Assembly (NCBI GenBank): GCA_021287065.1
Contig: JAJTBE010000076.1
Coordinates: 1 to 43,517, forward strand
Length of the DNA stretch: 43,517 nt
Direction: 5' to 3'
DNA from: Bacillota bacterium
GTDB taxonomy: Bacteria > Vulcanimicrobiota > JAJTBE01
The position numbers and the translations under genes were made by a program. Shown in pieces: positions 8,071 through 16,454 of this stretch (the first letter of the stretch is position 1; the number at the start of each line of letters is the position of its first letter). The notes under the pieces were generated by a model. It ran no database searches and was not told the DNA's origin. It saw only the letters and a list, made by a program, of their open reading frames with translations.

Positions 8071-8355
8071 CAATGCCACTGAATTAGTAAAATTTACTCC
8101 AATTTCCAGCCCAATACTCTTGTTTTTCAAGGAGGAGGTTCGGAGGGCAACCTCGCTTTTCCAAAAAAGCGTGGTTACCTCCGACGGTCCCCAAACCCCC
8201 GTCGGTCCTAACCCCTCCGGTCGGTCCCCAATTCAAAAGTTTTGGGAAGGAGGTCCGGAGGAAACTTTTTCCAAAAAAGTCTTCTCTGGGAGATAGGCGA
8301 ATGGTTATAAATCTCGTGAGCGTTCGAACAAATTTATGCCTGCATTCGGTTGAAT
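8071..8355 (+). repeat. Dispersed TIR element, copy 3
   Basis: It starts with CAATGCCACTGAATTAG and carries hairpin A (around 8147-8183) and hairpin B (around 8251-8286). The right terminal repeat is degenerate (about 8334-8355). No target duplication is visible. It is head-to-tail with copy 2. Confidence 0.75.
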
Positions 8356-8660
8356 TGTGTTTTTCAACGAGGATTATTATCTGCGATTCATTTTTTGGGA
8401 AACCCGCTTTTTGAAAAAGCTCGTTTCCCAAACCCTTCCGGCAAAAACTTTCAGTGCATCATTTTTCCGCTCTTTCTAATTTCGTTTTCTGCATACCGAC
8501 TTTATTGCTGTTTGCTTATTCTCACTTTTTTGAAATCTGCTTCGCAGTTTTCAAAAAGGTTGGCAAACGGGGGAAGAATCCCCCACCCCCCCTCGGCAGG
8601 GAAATTAACCGCAAATCCACCGAATCGCAGGCGCCGCCTGCTCCTGGGTTATATTGTGCT
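8356..8660. repeat. Hairpin-rich non-coding stretch, related repeat remnants
   Basis: No gene is supported here. A near-perfect palindrome lies at 8395-8431: TTGGGAAAC and GCTTTTT pair with AAAAAGC and GTTTCCCAA. A second hairpin centres on CTGC-TTC-GCAG near 8540-8550, flanked by T and A tracts. GCAGGC/GCCTGC at 8627-8641 lies in a context also found at 340-370. The stretch resembles stacked remains of small mobile elements. Confidence 0.5.
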
Positions 8661-8666
8661 GTCATC

Positions 8667-8818
8667 GTATTAACAAAAACAGCTCAAATTCTCTGCCCAA
8701 TACTCCTGTTTTTCAAGGAGGGAGGTTCGGAGGGAAACCCGCTTTTCCAAAAAAGCGTGGTTACCTCTGACGGTCCCCAAAACCCCACGGTCCCCGGTCC
8801 TATCCTCTGAGGGTCCTA
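8667..8818 (+). repeat. Dispersed TIR element, copy 4 (partial)
   Basis: It contains the left body and hairpin A (around 8734-8768) with GCGTGGTTACCTCTGACGG. The left terminal repeat is decayed, and hairpin B and the right end are absent. It abuts the 3' end of the pirin gene. Confidence 0.7.
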
Positions 8819-8825
8819 ACCTGCC

Positions 8826-9572
8826 TTAGCGGGCTTTTTCTCCTCTGAGTGTTTTTCCGTCATATCCCCAGCCTCTGCAGGAGGGTACATCTATCATTAT
8901 GAAGGCTGCATTTTTCATTGCTTTGATATTGATTTCATTTTCCGGCTCAATTCTCGCCTGATCGCCGCTTTTCAACAGGATTCCATTAACTTCAAGCTCT
9001 CCGCTGGTCAGATAGATAAAAATTCTACGGGATGAATCCGCATTATGACTGATGGCTAAGCCTTCATCTAAATCGGACCTGAAGATTGCGGCATCAGTAA
9101 AGAAGGTTACTGTATCAGGAATCCCTCTGCCGGATGCAATCGGAAGGAGTTTGTTTTTCCACTGGACAGGTTCAAAGGTTTTCTGGTCATACGAGGGCTT
9201 CAGCCCTTTGGTGTCAGGAAAAATCCAAATCTGGTAAAAATGCACAGGCTTATCTGACAGATTGAATTCTGAGTGGGTCAGGCCTGTCCCCGCAGACATT
9301 CTCTGCACATCACCAGCTTTTATAACAGCTGTATTCCCCATGCTGTCTTTGTGGGTCATTTCACCATCCAGCACTACGGTTATGATTTCCATTTCGTGAT
9401 GCGGATGAGTGGGAAAACCGGTCCCCGGTTCAACAATATCGTCGTTAAACACTCTCAGAGCGCCAAACTGGATATTATCAGGGTCATAGTAATCTGAGAA
9501 CGAAAAAAGCCAGAATGTTTTCAGCCAGCCATAATCAGAAAAATGCCTTTTTGATGATGAAATGGTTTTCAT
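8826..9572 (-). CDS. Pirin family (bicupin) protein
   Basis: The 248 residues show the pirin N-terminal cupin with the metal ligands His56, His58, His100 and Glu102 (motifs THPHHEMEIITV and GTGLTHSE), followed by a C-terminal cupin-like half. Bacterial pirins bind iron or other metals; some act as quercetin 2,3-dioxygenases and others as regulators, and the sequence does not decide between these. It is cytoplasmic with no signal peptide. The ribosome site is a run of six G (GGGGGGATAAT-ATG), a form also used by ispF and the zinc-ribbon gene here. The RACo-type gene lies 28 bases upstream in the direction of transcription, so the two may be co-transcribed. Confidence 0.93.
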   Translation of the reverse strand: MKTISSSKRHFSDYGWLKTFWLFSFSDYYDPDNIQFGALRVFNDDIVEPGTGFPTHPHHEMEIITVVLDGEMTHKDSMGNTAVIKAGDVQRMSAGTGLTHSEFNLSDKPVHFYQIWIFPDTKGLKPSYDQKTFEPVQWKNKLLPIASGRGIPDTVTFFTDAAIFRSDLDEGLAISHNADSSRRIFIYLTSGELEVNGILLKSGDQARIEPENEINIKAMKNAAFIMIDVPSCRGWGYDGKTLRGEKAR

Positions 9573-9600
9573 ATTATCCCCCCTGTTATTTTTTATTCAC

Positions 9601-11481
9601 CTATCTTGAAAGATTCATTCCAAACCTTGAAATATCGGTATGAGGCAGAAACAGAGCTGAAGTGTAGTCGTTCATAAAATCAGGTTCCCTTGTCAGTTCG
9701 AAATATGCCGCCGCTGATGCTATATCGTGGGCGATTCTCCTTGCAGTTCCTGACATCAGTGCAAATCTGCCTCCCTGAAGGGAGCCGTTGCCTATGGAGA
9801 TAAATTTTTCCCTGTCTATACCGGGAAAAAGCCCGATGGCAATACTATTTTCAATATCAATACGAATACCGAGAGCGCCGGAAATTATAAATTGATCTAT
9901 ATCCTCAAGCTTTTTACCGCTTTGTTTCATCAGAAAATCTATTCCTGTAAAAACAGCAGCTTTTGTATGAATAAAATACTCTATGTCTTTTTCCGTAACC
10001 ACAATATCGCTGGCATATCCGGAATCAATCAGGACATATTCAGGGACTCCATCCTGAACTCTTATCAAAGGATTTTTATCGGTTTCAGTAAAATGTCCCT
10101 TTCTGTCCGTAATCCCCCTTGCAAGAAAATGCGCAAGGAGATCTATCATTCCGGTGCCGCAGATGCCTATAGGGGCCTTATTTCCAATTGTCAGCGGTTC
10201 AAATCCGTTTTTTTCCTCATCAAAAACAACCCTGTAGATTGCTCCCTTTACCGCTCTGCTGCCGCATTTCATCCCACCGCCTTCAAAAGCCGGACCTGCT
10301 GAAGTTGCGGCGCACATAATTGTGCCGTCTATAACTGCTGCAACTTCTCCGTTTGTCCCCAAATCAGCAAGAACAAAGTCCTTTTCCGGCATACCCGATG
10401 CAACAAGGGCAAAAATCAGATCCCCGCCGACAAAACTTCCGCAACATGGGGCAAAATAAACAAGAGCTTCAGGATTTGTATAAAGATAAAGATCGCTTGC
10501 TCGCAGGGATGGAAATTTCAATGCTACGGGAATACAGGGGTCTTTTCTGATATTATCAGTTTCAAGCCCAAGCAGAAAATGCATCATCACTGTATTTCCT
10601 GAAATAACCACCGAGTTAACTTCATCCCGCTCTATTCTGCTTTCAAAGATAAGCTCCATGAGAATTTCGTTGATTCTGTCCACAAGAATGTCGCTTAAAA
10701 TAAGCAGCCCCTTTTTATCTGCGGCAAAATTCAGTCTAGCTGTGATATCTTCGCCATATTTTGTCTGAGGGTTCTGATATGAAGTATAGTGGAGTATTTT
10801 CCCTGTCTTCATATTGATAACAATACCCTCAATATTTGTTGTTCCAATATCTATGGCAACGCCGTAATTGTTTGATTCCCTGTTTCCGGTTTCGATGTTG
10901 AAGATCCGGGGAGGGCTGAATGCTCTTCCGAAAGTAACAGTAACTTTCCAGTTGGAAGCTCGAAGAATTCCCGGAAGTTTGCGCAGAAGATCAAAAGGAA
11001 TGTCGAAATTCACAATTCCTGTTTTTCTTCTAAGATGAAGAAGCAGACGATCGAGATCGCTGATACCGTCAGCTTCATCAGGAGAATCCATTTCAAGATA
11101 GAGTTTTTCCACAAGTGGTTCATGCTCCCAGGGAATTTTTACTTCCTGCAGGTGGCGGTACCTGTCTCCTGAGCCTGCTATATGGGCAAGCATAGGGTCT
11201 TCAGGCACTTCTACCACCAAATTGCTCATAGGATATGAAGCGCAGGCAAGAATAACTCCCTGATTGGTTTCTTCTTCAGAAAGTATAAAAGTTTCCTTAG
11301 AATGAATCTTCCCTTCCACCAGCCTGAGTTTGCATTTGGCACAAATGCCTGCTCCGTTGCAGTCTGAGGCAAGGGAAATCCCCAGTTCTCTTGCCGCAGT
11401 AAGAAGACTTTCCCCTTCTTCAAGCATAATCTCCTGATTAGCCGGAAGAAAAACCACCTTGTGTTTTCTGAATCTCTCCAT
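9601..11481 (-). CDS. RACo-type corrinoid activator (2Fe-2S, ASKHA ATPase, DUF4445)
   Basis: The 626 residues begin with a 2Fe-2S ferredoxin domain (about 7-95) with C41-x5-C47-x2-C50-x29-C80. A linker domain follows, then an ASKHA-type ATPase whose first phosphate loop is AIDIGTT (209-215) and which also contains DLGTNGE and GICGTGMIDLL. Such proteins use ATP hydrolysis to drive one-electron reduction of inactive Co(II) corrinoid proteins back to Co(I). The gene lies nine bases downstream of acsC, whose product is the known type of target, so AcsC reactivation is the natural inference. It is cytoplasmic. Nothing is missing from the motifs I can see. Confidence 0.93.
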   Translation of the reverse strand: MERFRKHKVVFLPANQEIMLEEGESLLTAARELGISLASDCNGAGICAKCKLRLVEGKIHSKETFILSEEETNQGVILACASYPMSNLVVEVPEDPMLAHIAGSGDRYRHLQEVKIPWEHEPLVEKLYLEMDSPDEADGISDLDRLLLHLRRKTGIVNFDIPFDLLRKLPGILRASNWKVTVTFGRAFSPPRIFNIETGNRESNNYGVAIDIGTTNIEGIVINMKTGKILHYTSYQNPQTKYGEDITARLNFAADKKGLLILSDILVDRINEILMELIFESRIERDEVNSVVISGNTVMMHFLLGLETDNIRKDPCIPVALKFPSLRASDLYLYTNPEALVYFAPCCGSFVGGDLIFALVASGMPEKDFVLADLGTNGEVAAVIDGTIMCAATSAGPAFEGGGMKCGSRAVKGAIYRVVFDEEKNGFEPLTIGNKAPIGICGTGMIDLLAHFLARGITDRKGHFTETDKNPLIRVQDGVPEYVLIDSGYASDIVVTEKDIEYFIHTKAAVFTGIDFLMKQSGKKLEDIDQFIISGALGIRIDIENSIAIGLFPGIDREKFISIGNGSLQGGRFALMSGTARRIAHDIASAAAYFELTREPDFMNDYTSALFLPHTDISRFGMNLSR

Positions 11482-11490
11482 CTGTTATAC

Positions 11491-12813
11491 TCACTTTACC
11501 GATGCTTTATTATAATTTCTGAGGAACTGGGGTATTCCCACAGCTTCTCTTGGTCCGGGGATTACATTCCAGTCCGAAATTTCTTCAATATCTTCCTTAA
11601 GTGTTGAAACATAACCGGGAATAATCAGGTTCCTGTGGTTTACTATTTCCCTGATTTTGTTATCATCGAGGAATTTCAATATTTTCGCTGCGTTAAATCT
11701 GTCCGCCGACCATGCTGTAAGCACGGAAGTTCCATCGGTATCAACAATGAGAAGCCATGCTGGAATCCGTGAAGCTTCAATTTCCTGCATTACTGTGAAA
11801 TATGTCAGCGAGAAGTTTGTAGTAACCAATACAGGCGAATCATCCGATGCATCCCCCACCTTGTAGAGCTTTGCTTCCACCTGAATGGGTCTTCTCGGAT
11901 CCGTAAAAATATTCTGTCTGAGGGTCAGGTAAGAAAGCAGAACCTCAGGTTTTTCACTATTGATCACTATTACAGATCCATATTTCAGAATACCAAGACT
12001 TGCTTCAGCTGCCTCGGATTCAGGATCTTCATTCCAGAGCATTACTGGGCTTGCAAAAAGCCTCTCTCCTGAAAGAAGAGCCTCTCTGCGAACAGTAGTG
12101 AGAATATCCAGCTTTTCAGCAAGACTGTCAGCAGTCAGCACAAAAATTCCATTTTTCATTTTCAGGTCAGAAAAAAGCTTACCGGTATTTTTTACATGAT
12201 CAATATTTTTGCAGGCTACTGCAACTACAGTTTTATTATCACATGATGAAAGAAAATCCGCTGCCTCTTCAAAATCAGGATAAATGATAACTCCATCAAT
12301 ATCGGAAGCGACAGCTTTTTCCGCTGTTTCTTTTCTTTTGATCCTCAGAACTATAGGCACAGGAGAATGTTTCTTTATCAAATCGATAATCAGGCTGTTT
12401 TCTTCCACCGACATTCCGATATTTTCCTCAAAAGCCGCCATATCAGGCTGGAGCTTCTGCCCTGCCCTTTCGAAAACAATTTCCCCAAGCTTCGAAAGCC
12501 AGAGTTTTATCTCTTCCCCTTCAGCTAAATCAGGCATCCTGATGACAATAGCTGTTGGGTTGTAGAATGATTCATCATGTCTGAAAAGTACCTTTTCATC
12601 CCCAAGCACAACCTGTCTCCCGGCTTTCTGAACCACAACCTTCCGGATTGGCGGCTCCATCAGCTCGTTCAGCTTGTTTGATGATTCTTCCGACAAGTGG
12701 GGGCACTCGGTGAATTCAGCCTTTTTTGCCGCCACTTTCATTGCAAATGCAAGACACGAAGGAGAACCGCAATCTTTGCAGTTTGTCTTCGGCATAAGTT
12801 TGAATATGTCCAT
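11491..12813 (-). CDS. acsC: Corrinoid iron-sulfur protein large subunit (AcsC/CdhE)
   Basis: The 440 residues start with a 4Fe-4S domain, C12-x2-C15-x4-C20-x16-C37, followed by a TIM-barrel and a C-terminal B12-binding region (TNFSLTYFTVMQEIE onward). In the Wood-Ljungdahl pathway this protein carries the methyl group from methyltetrahydrofolate to acetyl-CoA synthase. The partner AcsD, methyltransferase AcsE and AcsB are not in the window. The ATG at 12813 has AGGA touching it, so the ribosome site is poorly placed. Upstream codons in frame read ALSG before MDIFK, like the PLTG seen in Moorella AcsC, and AAGGA lies about 12838-12842. The true start may be ATA (12828) or ATC (12831). Confidence 0.92.
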   Translation of the reverse strand: MDIFKLMPKTNCKDCGSPSCLAFAMKVAAKKAEFTECPHLSEESSNKLNELMEPPIRKVVVQKAGRQVVLGDEKVLFRHDESFYNPTAIVIRMPDLAEGEEIKLWLSKLGEIVFERAGQKLQPDMAAFEENIGMSVEENSLIIDLIKKHSPVPIVLRIKRKETAEKAVASDIDGVIIYPDFEEAADFLSSCDNKTVVAVACKNIDHVKNTGKLFSDLKMKNGIFVLTADSLAEKLDILTTVRREALLSGERLFASPVMLWNEDPESEAAEASLGILKYGSVIVINSEKPEVLLSYLTLRQNIFTDPRRPIQVEAKLYKVGDASDDSPVLVTTNFSLTYFTVMQEIEASRIPAWLLIVDTDGTSVLTAWSADRFNAAKILKFLDDNKIREIVNHRNLIIPGYVSTLKEDIEEISDWNVIPGPREAVGIPQFLRNYNKASVK

Positions 12814-12891
12814 TCCTGAGAGAGCTATGATAAATCATCCTTTCATATTACAATTAAAACCCTGTATCATTTCAGTAAAAACAGATTCGGT

Positions 12892-13446
12892 TTACCCCCT
12901 GTTTGCTCCCAGCACTTCTGCAAGAACAGCAATCAGGACAATCCCGATTATAAAAAACAGAAAAATTAACGCCGCTGCATCCCATTTTTTCTGAATATCC
13001 CTGAATTTTTCCAAAGAAACCGTTCTTCCTGTTTTCCAGGCTAATTCCCTGCCTTTTGCACCTAAAACGAGGGCGGGAATAACACTCAGACACAAAGGCG
13101 ACAGCAGCAGGGTTAAAATTCCCCAGAAGCTGAGGCCGTTGCAGAAAGCCCATAGCCAGGAAAACACAAAGCCGCCCCAGCTCCAACCCTGCAGGTATTT
13201 TGCATTGTCAGAGCCTGTTTCAGGCATTTTGCCATACAGGACACCCGGATCATTTACAGAAGCAGATGAGACAGGCTCTGTTTTAACAATCGGCGTCTCT
13301 GCAGAATCTTTACCGTAAATATCACCGGCAAGGTCAACAGGTGCAACAATTATATCATTACCACTGCCTAATTTCAGCTCTGCCCCGCAACCCTGACAAT
13401 AATCCTCACCCTGCTCCATTTCTTTACCGCAAAAAAAGCAACGCAT
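12892..13446 (-). CDS. Zinc-ribbon membrane protein
   Basis: The 184 residues open with a zinc ribbon, C3-x2-C6-x10-C17-x2-C20 (MRCFFCGKE, then YCQGCGAE). A low-complexity linker follows, then two or three hydrophobic segments at about 92-130 and 156-180 (WSWGGFVFSWLWAF and IFLFFIIGIVLIAVLAEV). The layout matches small integral membrane proteins of the DUF2628 or zinc-ribbon type with no defined role. The ribosome site is GGGGGG before the ATG. It is 78 bases upstream of acsC in the same direction, so co-transcription is possible but no functional link is shown. Confidence 0.8.
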   Translation of the reverse strand: MRCFFCGKEMEQGEDYCQGCGAELKLGSGNDIIVAPVDLAGDIYGKDSAETPIVKTEPVSSASVNDPGVLYGKMPETGSDNAKYLQGWSWGGFVFSWLWAFCNGLSFWGILTLLLSPLCLSVIPALVLGAKGRELAWKTGRTVSLEKFRDIQKKWDAAALIFLFFIIGIVLIAVLAEVLGANRG

Positions 13447-13482
13447 TGTATCCCCCCTGATTCTTTATCCGGTTGAAAAGGT

Positions 13483-13530
13483 GTCTGAAAATTATACCAG
13501 TCCAACTATGATAGTCATTCTTTTTCAGAC
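13483..13530. other. Inverted repeat upstream of the zinc-ribbon gene
   Basis: GTCTGAAAA (13483-13491) and TTTTCAGAC (13522-13530) form a 9-bp stem with a 30-base loop. It lies between the jag terminator and the zinc-ribbon gene and could be a leader structure. Confidence 0.35.
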
Positions 13531-13609
13531 AGAATTTAAAACCCGGACCCTGTATCATTGAATTACAGAATCATTATTCCATATAATCACAAATTATCTT
13601 GCAAAATTA

Positions 13610-13700
13610 AAAGGAGCCGTCCAAAAAGTCCGATTTGTAAGATTCTTCAAGCCGTAACCGGCTCCCTTCCCTACAAACAAACCTTCAGGACGGCTCCTTT
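13610..13700 (-). terminator. Terminator hairpin for the zinc-ribbon side of the jag boundary
   Basis: A perfect 13-bp inverted repeat, AAAGGAGCCGTCC (13610-13622) and GGACGGCTCCTTT (13688-13700), encloses a 65-base loop with its own small stem AGCC/GGCT. On the minus strand it follows the jag stop and is trailed by TTTTAATTTT. It is the likely end of the rpmH-jag operon. Confidence 0.75.
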
Positions 13701-13710
13701 GTTTATAAAA

Positions 13711-15408
13711 CTAACTTCTGCCAGGTTTTCTGGGAGAAATTATTACTTTTCTCATAGGTTCCTCACCCTGTGAATAGGTGGAAACATAAGGATTCTTCTG
13801 GAGAGCAAGATGGATAATGCGTCTCTCTGAAGGGAGCATTGGCTCGAGAGAAATATTTCTTCTCTCTTTTCTTGCCTTGTCAGCAAGTCTCTTTGCCAGA
13901 TCCCTGAGGCTCTTCTCTCTTCTTGATCTGTAGTTTTCCACATCAAGGGTGATTTTCTTCTTGGTGTTGGTGTTGCGAAGCACAATCAGATTTACGAGGA
14001 ACTGCAGTGCCTCGAGGGTCTGACCATGTTTTCCGATAAGCATTCCGAGGTCGTTGCCCTGAATGGTGTAAACATCGTTTCCACCTACTCTGGTTTTATC
14101 AACTTCCACTTCAAGGCCCATCATTCCAAGAACCTGTTTGACAACATTTCTGGGAGCAAAAGGTGAATCCTCATCGGGTTCAACTTCTGTTTCCACTTCC
14201 TGACGATCTTCGACTTCTTCATCAACTTCTGATTCGAAATCGTAATCATCTTCTTCCTCTTCCACAGGTGCAGGCTCTGCAACTACCGGAGGAGCTTCCT
14301 TTTTAGTGGTTCTTCTTGTTTTCCGTTCCACGGGAGCTTCCTTTTTGACAACGGGCTGGATTTCCTGTCCGAAATCTTCCTCATCATCAGGGATTATCTC
14401 TTCCCTTACGATGATCGGCGGAGCTCCGAGAGGTTCGAGGAAATAGGAATCTCTCTTGAGTCTGGGCATTTCACCCATTTCGATCTTTTCAACTTCTCTC
14501 TTCTTCGGAGGCTCAGGAGGAATGACATTGTCCTGTTCACGGCGAACCGGCGGCGGCTCCGGAGGCATAACCTGATCCTGCTCGCGGCGTCTGGGTGCTT
14601 CTCTGTCATATTCTCTTCTTCTGGGTGCGGGAGCTTCTCTTCTTCTTGAAGAATCCTGAGAATAACGGTCATCTCTTCTTCTGGGCTGGTCCTGAGAATA
14701 ACGGCTGGGTTGATCCTGCGAATAACGGGTAGGCTGATCCTGTGAATAGCGACTGGGCTGTTCCTGTGAGTAACGGTCGTCTCTTCTGTCGTCGCGGCGA
14801 TCGGATCCTCTGTCGTCCCGTCTGTCATCACGGCGGTCATCGCGCCTGTCATCATGTCTTCTTGAAGAATCCTGAGAATAACGATCATCTCTTCTTCTGG
14901 GCTGATCCTGAGAATATCTGTCATCTCTTCTTCTTGTGTGATCCTGTGAACCATATCTGTCAGAGTCCCGTCTGCCGTTTCTGTCCTGCATTCTGTCCTG
15001 GGGTCCTCTGTCCGATTCTCTTCTTCTTCCGGAGTAATCTCTGTAATCTCCTCTGTTAGAATCTCTTCTATCGGTATCTCTTCTATCGGAGTCTCTTCTG
15101 TCAGTATCCCTTCTCGGGGAACTGTAATCTCTGCGCCGTCCATTTTCTTCCCTGCGGACGGGCTGCTGGTCATTATCACCACCAACATCTGCCCTGGGTG
15201 ATGGTCTTTCAGCTGGTCTTTCGACTTCGACATCACCGGCAAGCTTAGCTTTTACTCTGGCAAACTTTGTTCCCCAGCCAAATACTCCCCGGGAGCCTTC
15301 ATCAATTATCTCGAATTCCACATTATTTTCGGAATCGACGCCAAGTTCTCTTAACGCTTCTCTTTTAGCGTCTTCTACGGTGCGGCCGCTGCCCACAACT
15401 TCTCTCAT
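13711..15408 (-). CDS. khpB: Jag/KhpB RNA-binding protein with expanded Arg/Asp-rich linker
   Basis: The 565 residues comprise an N-terminal Jag-N domain (about 1-52, with GVFGWGTK), a linker of nearly 400 residues, a KH domain with the GxxG loop in GMLIGKHGQ (455-463), and an R3H domain with Arg529 and His533 (RRIIH). KhpB proteins bind RNA, often with KhpA, and affect cell elongation and division. The family is usually 200-260 residues, so the linker doubles its length. The first linker half is repeats of RRDD and RYSQDQP(S/T); the second half is acidic and Pro/Glu-rich. The start follows the yidC stop by six bases, with GGAGG inside the last yidC codons. The linker is probably disordered, by composition. 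Confidence 0.93.
   Translation of the reverse strand: MREVVGSGRTVEDAKREALRELGVDSENNVEFEIIDEGSRGVFGWGTKFARVKAKLAGDVEVERPAERPSPRADVGGDNDQQPVRREENGRRRDYSSPRRDTDRRDSDRRDTDRRDSNRGDYRDYSGRRRESDRGPQDRMQDRNGRRDSDRYGSQDHTRRRDDRYSQDQPRRRDDRYSQDSSRRHDDRRDDRRDDRRDDRGSDRRDDRRDDRYSQEQPSRYSQDQPTRYSQDQPSRYSQDQPRRRDDRYSQDSSRRREAPAPRRREYDREAPRRREQDQVMPPEPPPVRREQDNVIPPEPPKKREVEKIEMGEMPRLKRDSYFLEPLGAPPIIVREEIIPDDEEDFGQEIQPVVKKEAPVERKTRRTTKKEAPPVVAEPAPVEEEEDDYDFESEVDEEVEDRQEVETEVEPDEDSPFAPRNVVKQVLGMMGLEVEVDKTRVGGNDVYTIQGNDLGMLIGKHGQTLEALQFLVNLIVLRNTNTKKKITLDVENYRSRREKSLRDLAKRLADKARKERRNISLEPMLPSERRIIHLALQKNPYVSTYSQGEEPMRKVIISPRKPGRS
14640..15115 (-). repeat. In-frame tandem repeats inside jag
   Basis: The DNA shows 24-base units coding RYSQDQPS-like octads (about 14660-14780). 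Next to them are 12-base units coding RRDD (about 14780-14860) and further DRRDS/DRRDT units (about 15040-15110). All are multiples of three, so unit number can change without breaking the frame. Confidence 0.8.
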
Positions 15409-15414
15409 GTTTTA

Positions 15415-16221
15415 TCAATTGCCTCCTTTTTTCTTCCTCGAACGGGAACGCGCCCTTTCAGGCCTGGATGCATCAGAATCAGATTCGTCGGTTTCCACAA
15501 CATAAATTTCGCCATCGGCATTATCTTTAGACTTATCCTGCGATTCAGGCGCAGCGGGCTTCTGATCATTGTTTTTCATAACAAAATATTGTTGAATGAT
15601 ACTGAAAATGTTGAACATTAACCAATAAAGGATGAGTGCGGATGGAAATCCGTTAAGGATAAAGGTGAACACCACCGGCATCGCTACACTCATAATCTGC
15701 TGAGTACCTTCAGCCGACACATCGGTAACGGTTAGCTTTTGAGACAAATACATGCTGAAACCATATAACAATAAGAGGGGTATGTCTCTTTCAGCAAGGC
15801 TTCCGGCAAACCACTGAGGATAAATCTTTGATAACGGTCCGCCGATCCAGAGGAAAGTTTCGCTGTTAAAACTGCCGTTCGCTGCCATTTTCTTAATGGC
15901 TACAAAAATAGCCCAGAGTATAGGCATCTGAATGAGAATCGGAAGACACCCGCCCAGAGGATTGACATTGTGTTTTTTAAAGAGCTCCATCTGCTCTGTC
16001 TGCATCTTCTGGGGATTGTCTTTGTATTTCTCCTGCAGAAGTTTCAGCTCAGGCTGAATCTTCTGCATTTCCTTCATTGACTTATACTGGGCGTGAGTGG
16101 GATAGTATAGAACAGCCTTAATGACTGCAGAAAAGACAATGATTGCCCAACCATAACTACCGGTAAATCCATGAATTTTGTCCAGGAAATCTATTAGCAC
16201 CTGGCCAAGAGAGTCTATCAA
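15415..16221 (-). CDS. yidC: Membrane protein insertase YidC/OxaA
   Basis: This 268-residue inner-membrane insertase helps membrane proteins fold with or without Sec. It has hydrophobic segments at about 22-42, 95-112, 150-165 and 178-212. Conserved features include AIIVFSAVIKAVLYYP with the hydrophilic-groove region, the coiled-coil loop KIQPELKLLQEKYK, and NPLGGCLPILIQMPI. The short form lacks the large periplasmic domain of proteobacterial YidC and has no lipobox. The charged C-terminal tail ends in RSRSRKKKGGN, as expected for ribosome contact. The start is TTG with AGGAGG five bases upstream. It sits between yidD and jag in the conserved order. Confidence 0.97.
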   Translation of the reverse strand: MIDSLGQVLIDFLDKIHGFTGSYGWAIIVFSAVIKAVLYYPTHAQYKSMKEMQKIQPELKLLQEKYKDNPQKMQTEQMELFKKHNVNPLGGCLPILIQMPILWAIFVAIKKMAANGSFNSETFLWIGGPLSKIYPQWFAGSLAERDIPLLLLYGFSMYLSQKLTVTDVSAEGTQQIMSVAMPVVFTFILNGFPSALILYWLMFNIFSIIQQYFVMKNNDQKPAAPESQDKSKDNADGEIYVVETDESDSDASRPERARSRSRKKKGGN

Positions 16222-16247
16222 ATCGTCCTCCTGTTGGGTCCTTGAGG

Positions 16248-16454
16248 CTATTCAAGGGGGTCGTATCCACCCTTACTAAATGGGTGGCATCTCAAAATAC
16301 GCTTTATTCCAAGGTAAACACCCTTGAAACATCCGTATTTCATTATTGCCTGTTTAGTGTACTCGGAACAAGTGGGAGTAAACCTGCAAACCGGCGGAGT
16401 GAGGCGGGAAAAAAACTGGTAGATCTTAATAAAAAATATTAATACGTGTTTCAT
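16248..16454 (-). CDS. yidD: Membrane protein insertion efficiency factor YidD
   Basis: The 68 residues contain the full YidD signature: the [12 protein letters not shown] amphipathic helix, [18 protein letters not shown] (with the three conserved Cys, counting the later GC and RCHP), and [11 protein letters not shown]. It assists YidC-dependent insertion at the inner face of the membrane. Its ATG overlaps the TGA of rnpA in an ATGA junction, indicating coupled translation. Confidence 0.97.
   Translation of the reverse strand: MKHVLIFFIKIYQFFSRLTPPVCRFTPTCSEYTKQAIMKYGCFKGVYLGIKRILRCHPFSKGGYDPLE

Noticed and set aside
8084-8810. Several open frames of 107-118 codons in the repeat region
   Set aside because: They read through copies of the dispersed element and its hairpins. 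The same sequence in other copies has different frames and stops, so no protein is conserved.
7941-8818. Clustered repeats as a possible CRISPR array
   Set aside because: The units are 130-300 bp with inverted ends and no regular short repeat-spacer pattern, and no cas genes are present.
14406-15242. A 278-codon open frame on the same strand inside jag
   Set aside because: It is the shifted frame of the repeat-rich linker. Repetitive codons without stop triplets keep it open. It has no ribosome site and jag is the conserved gene.
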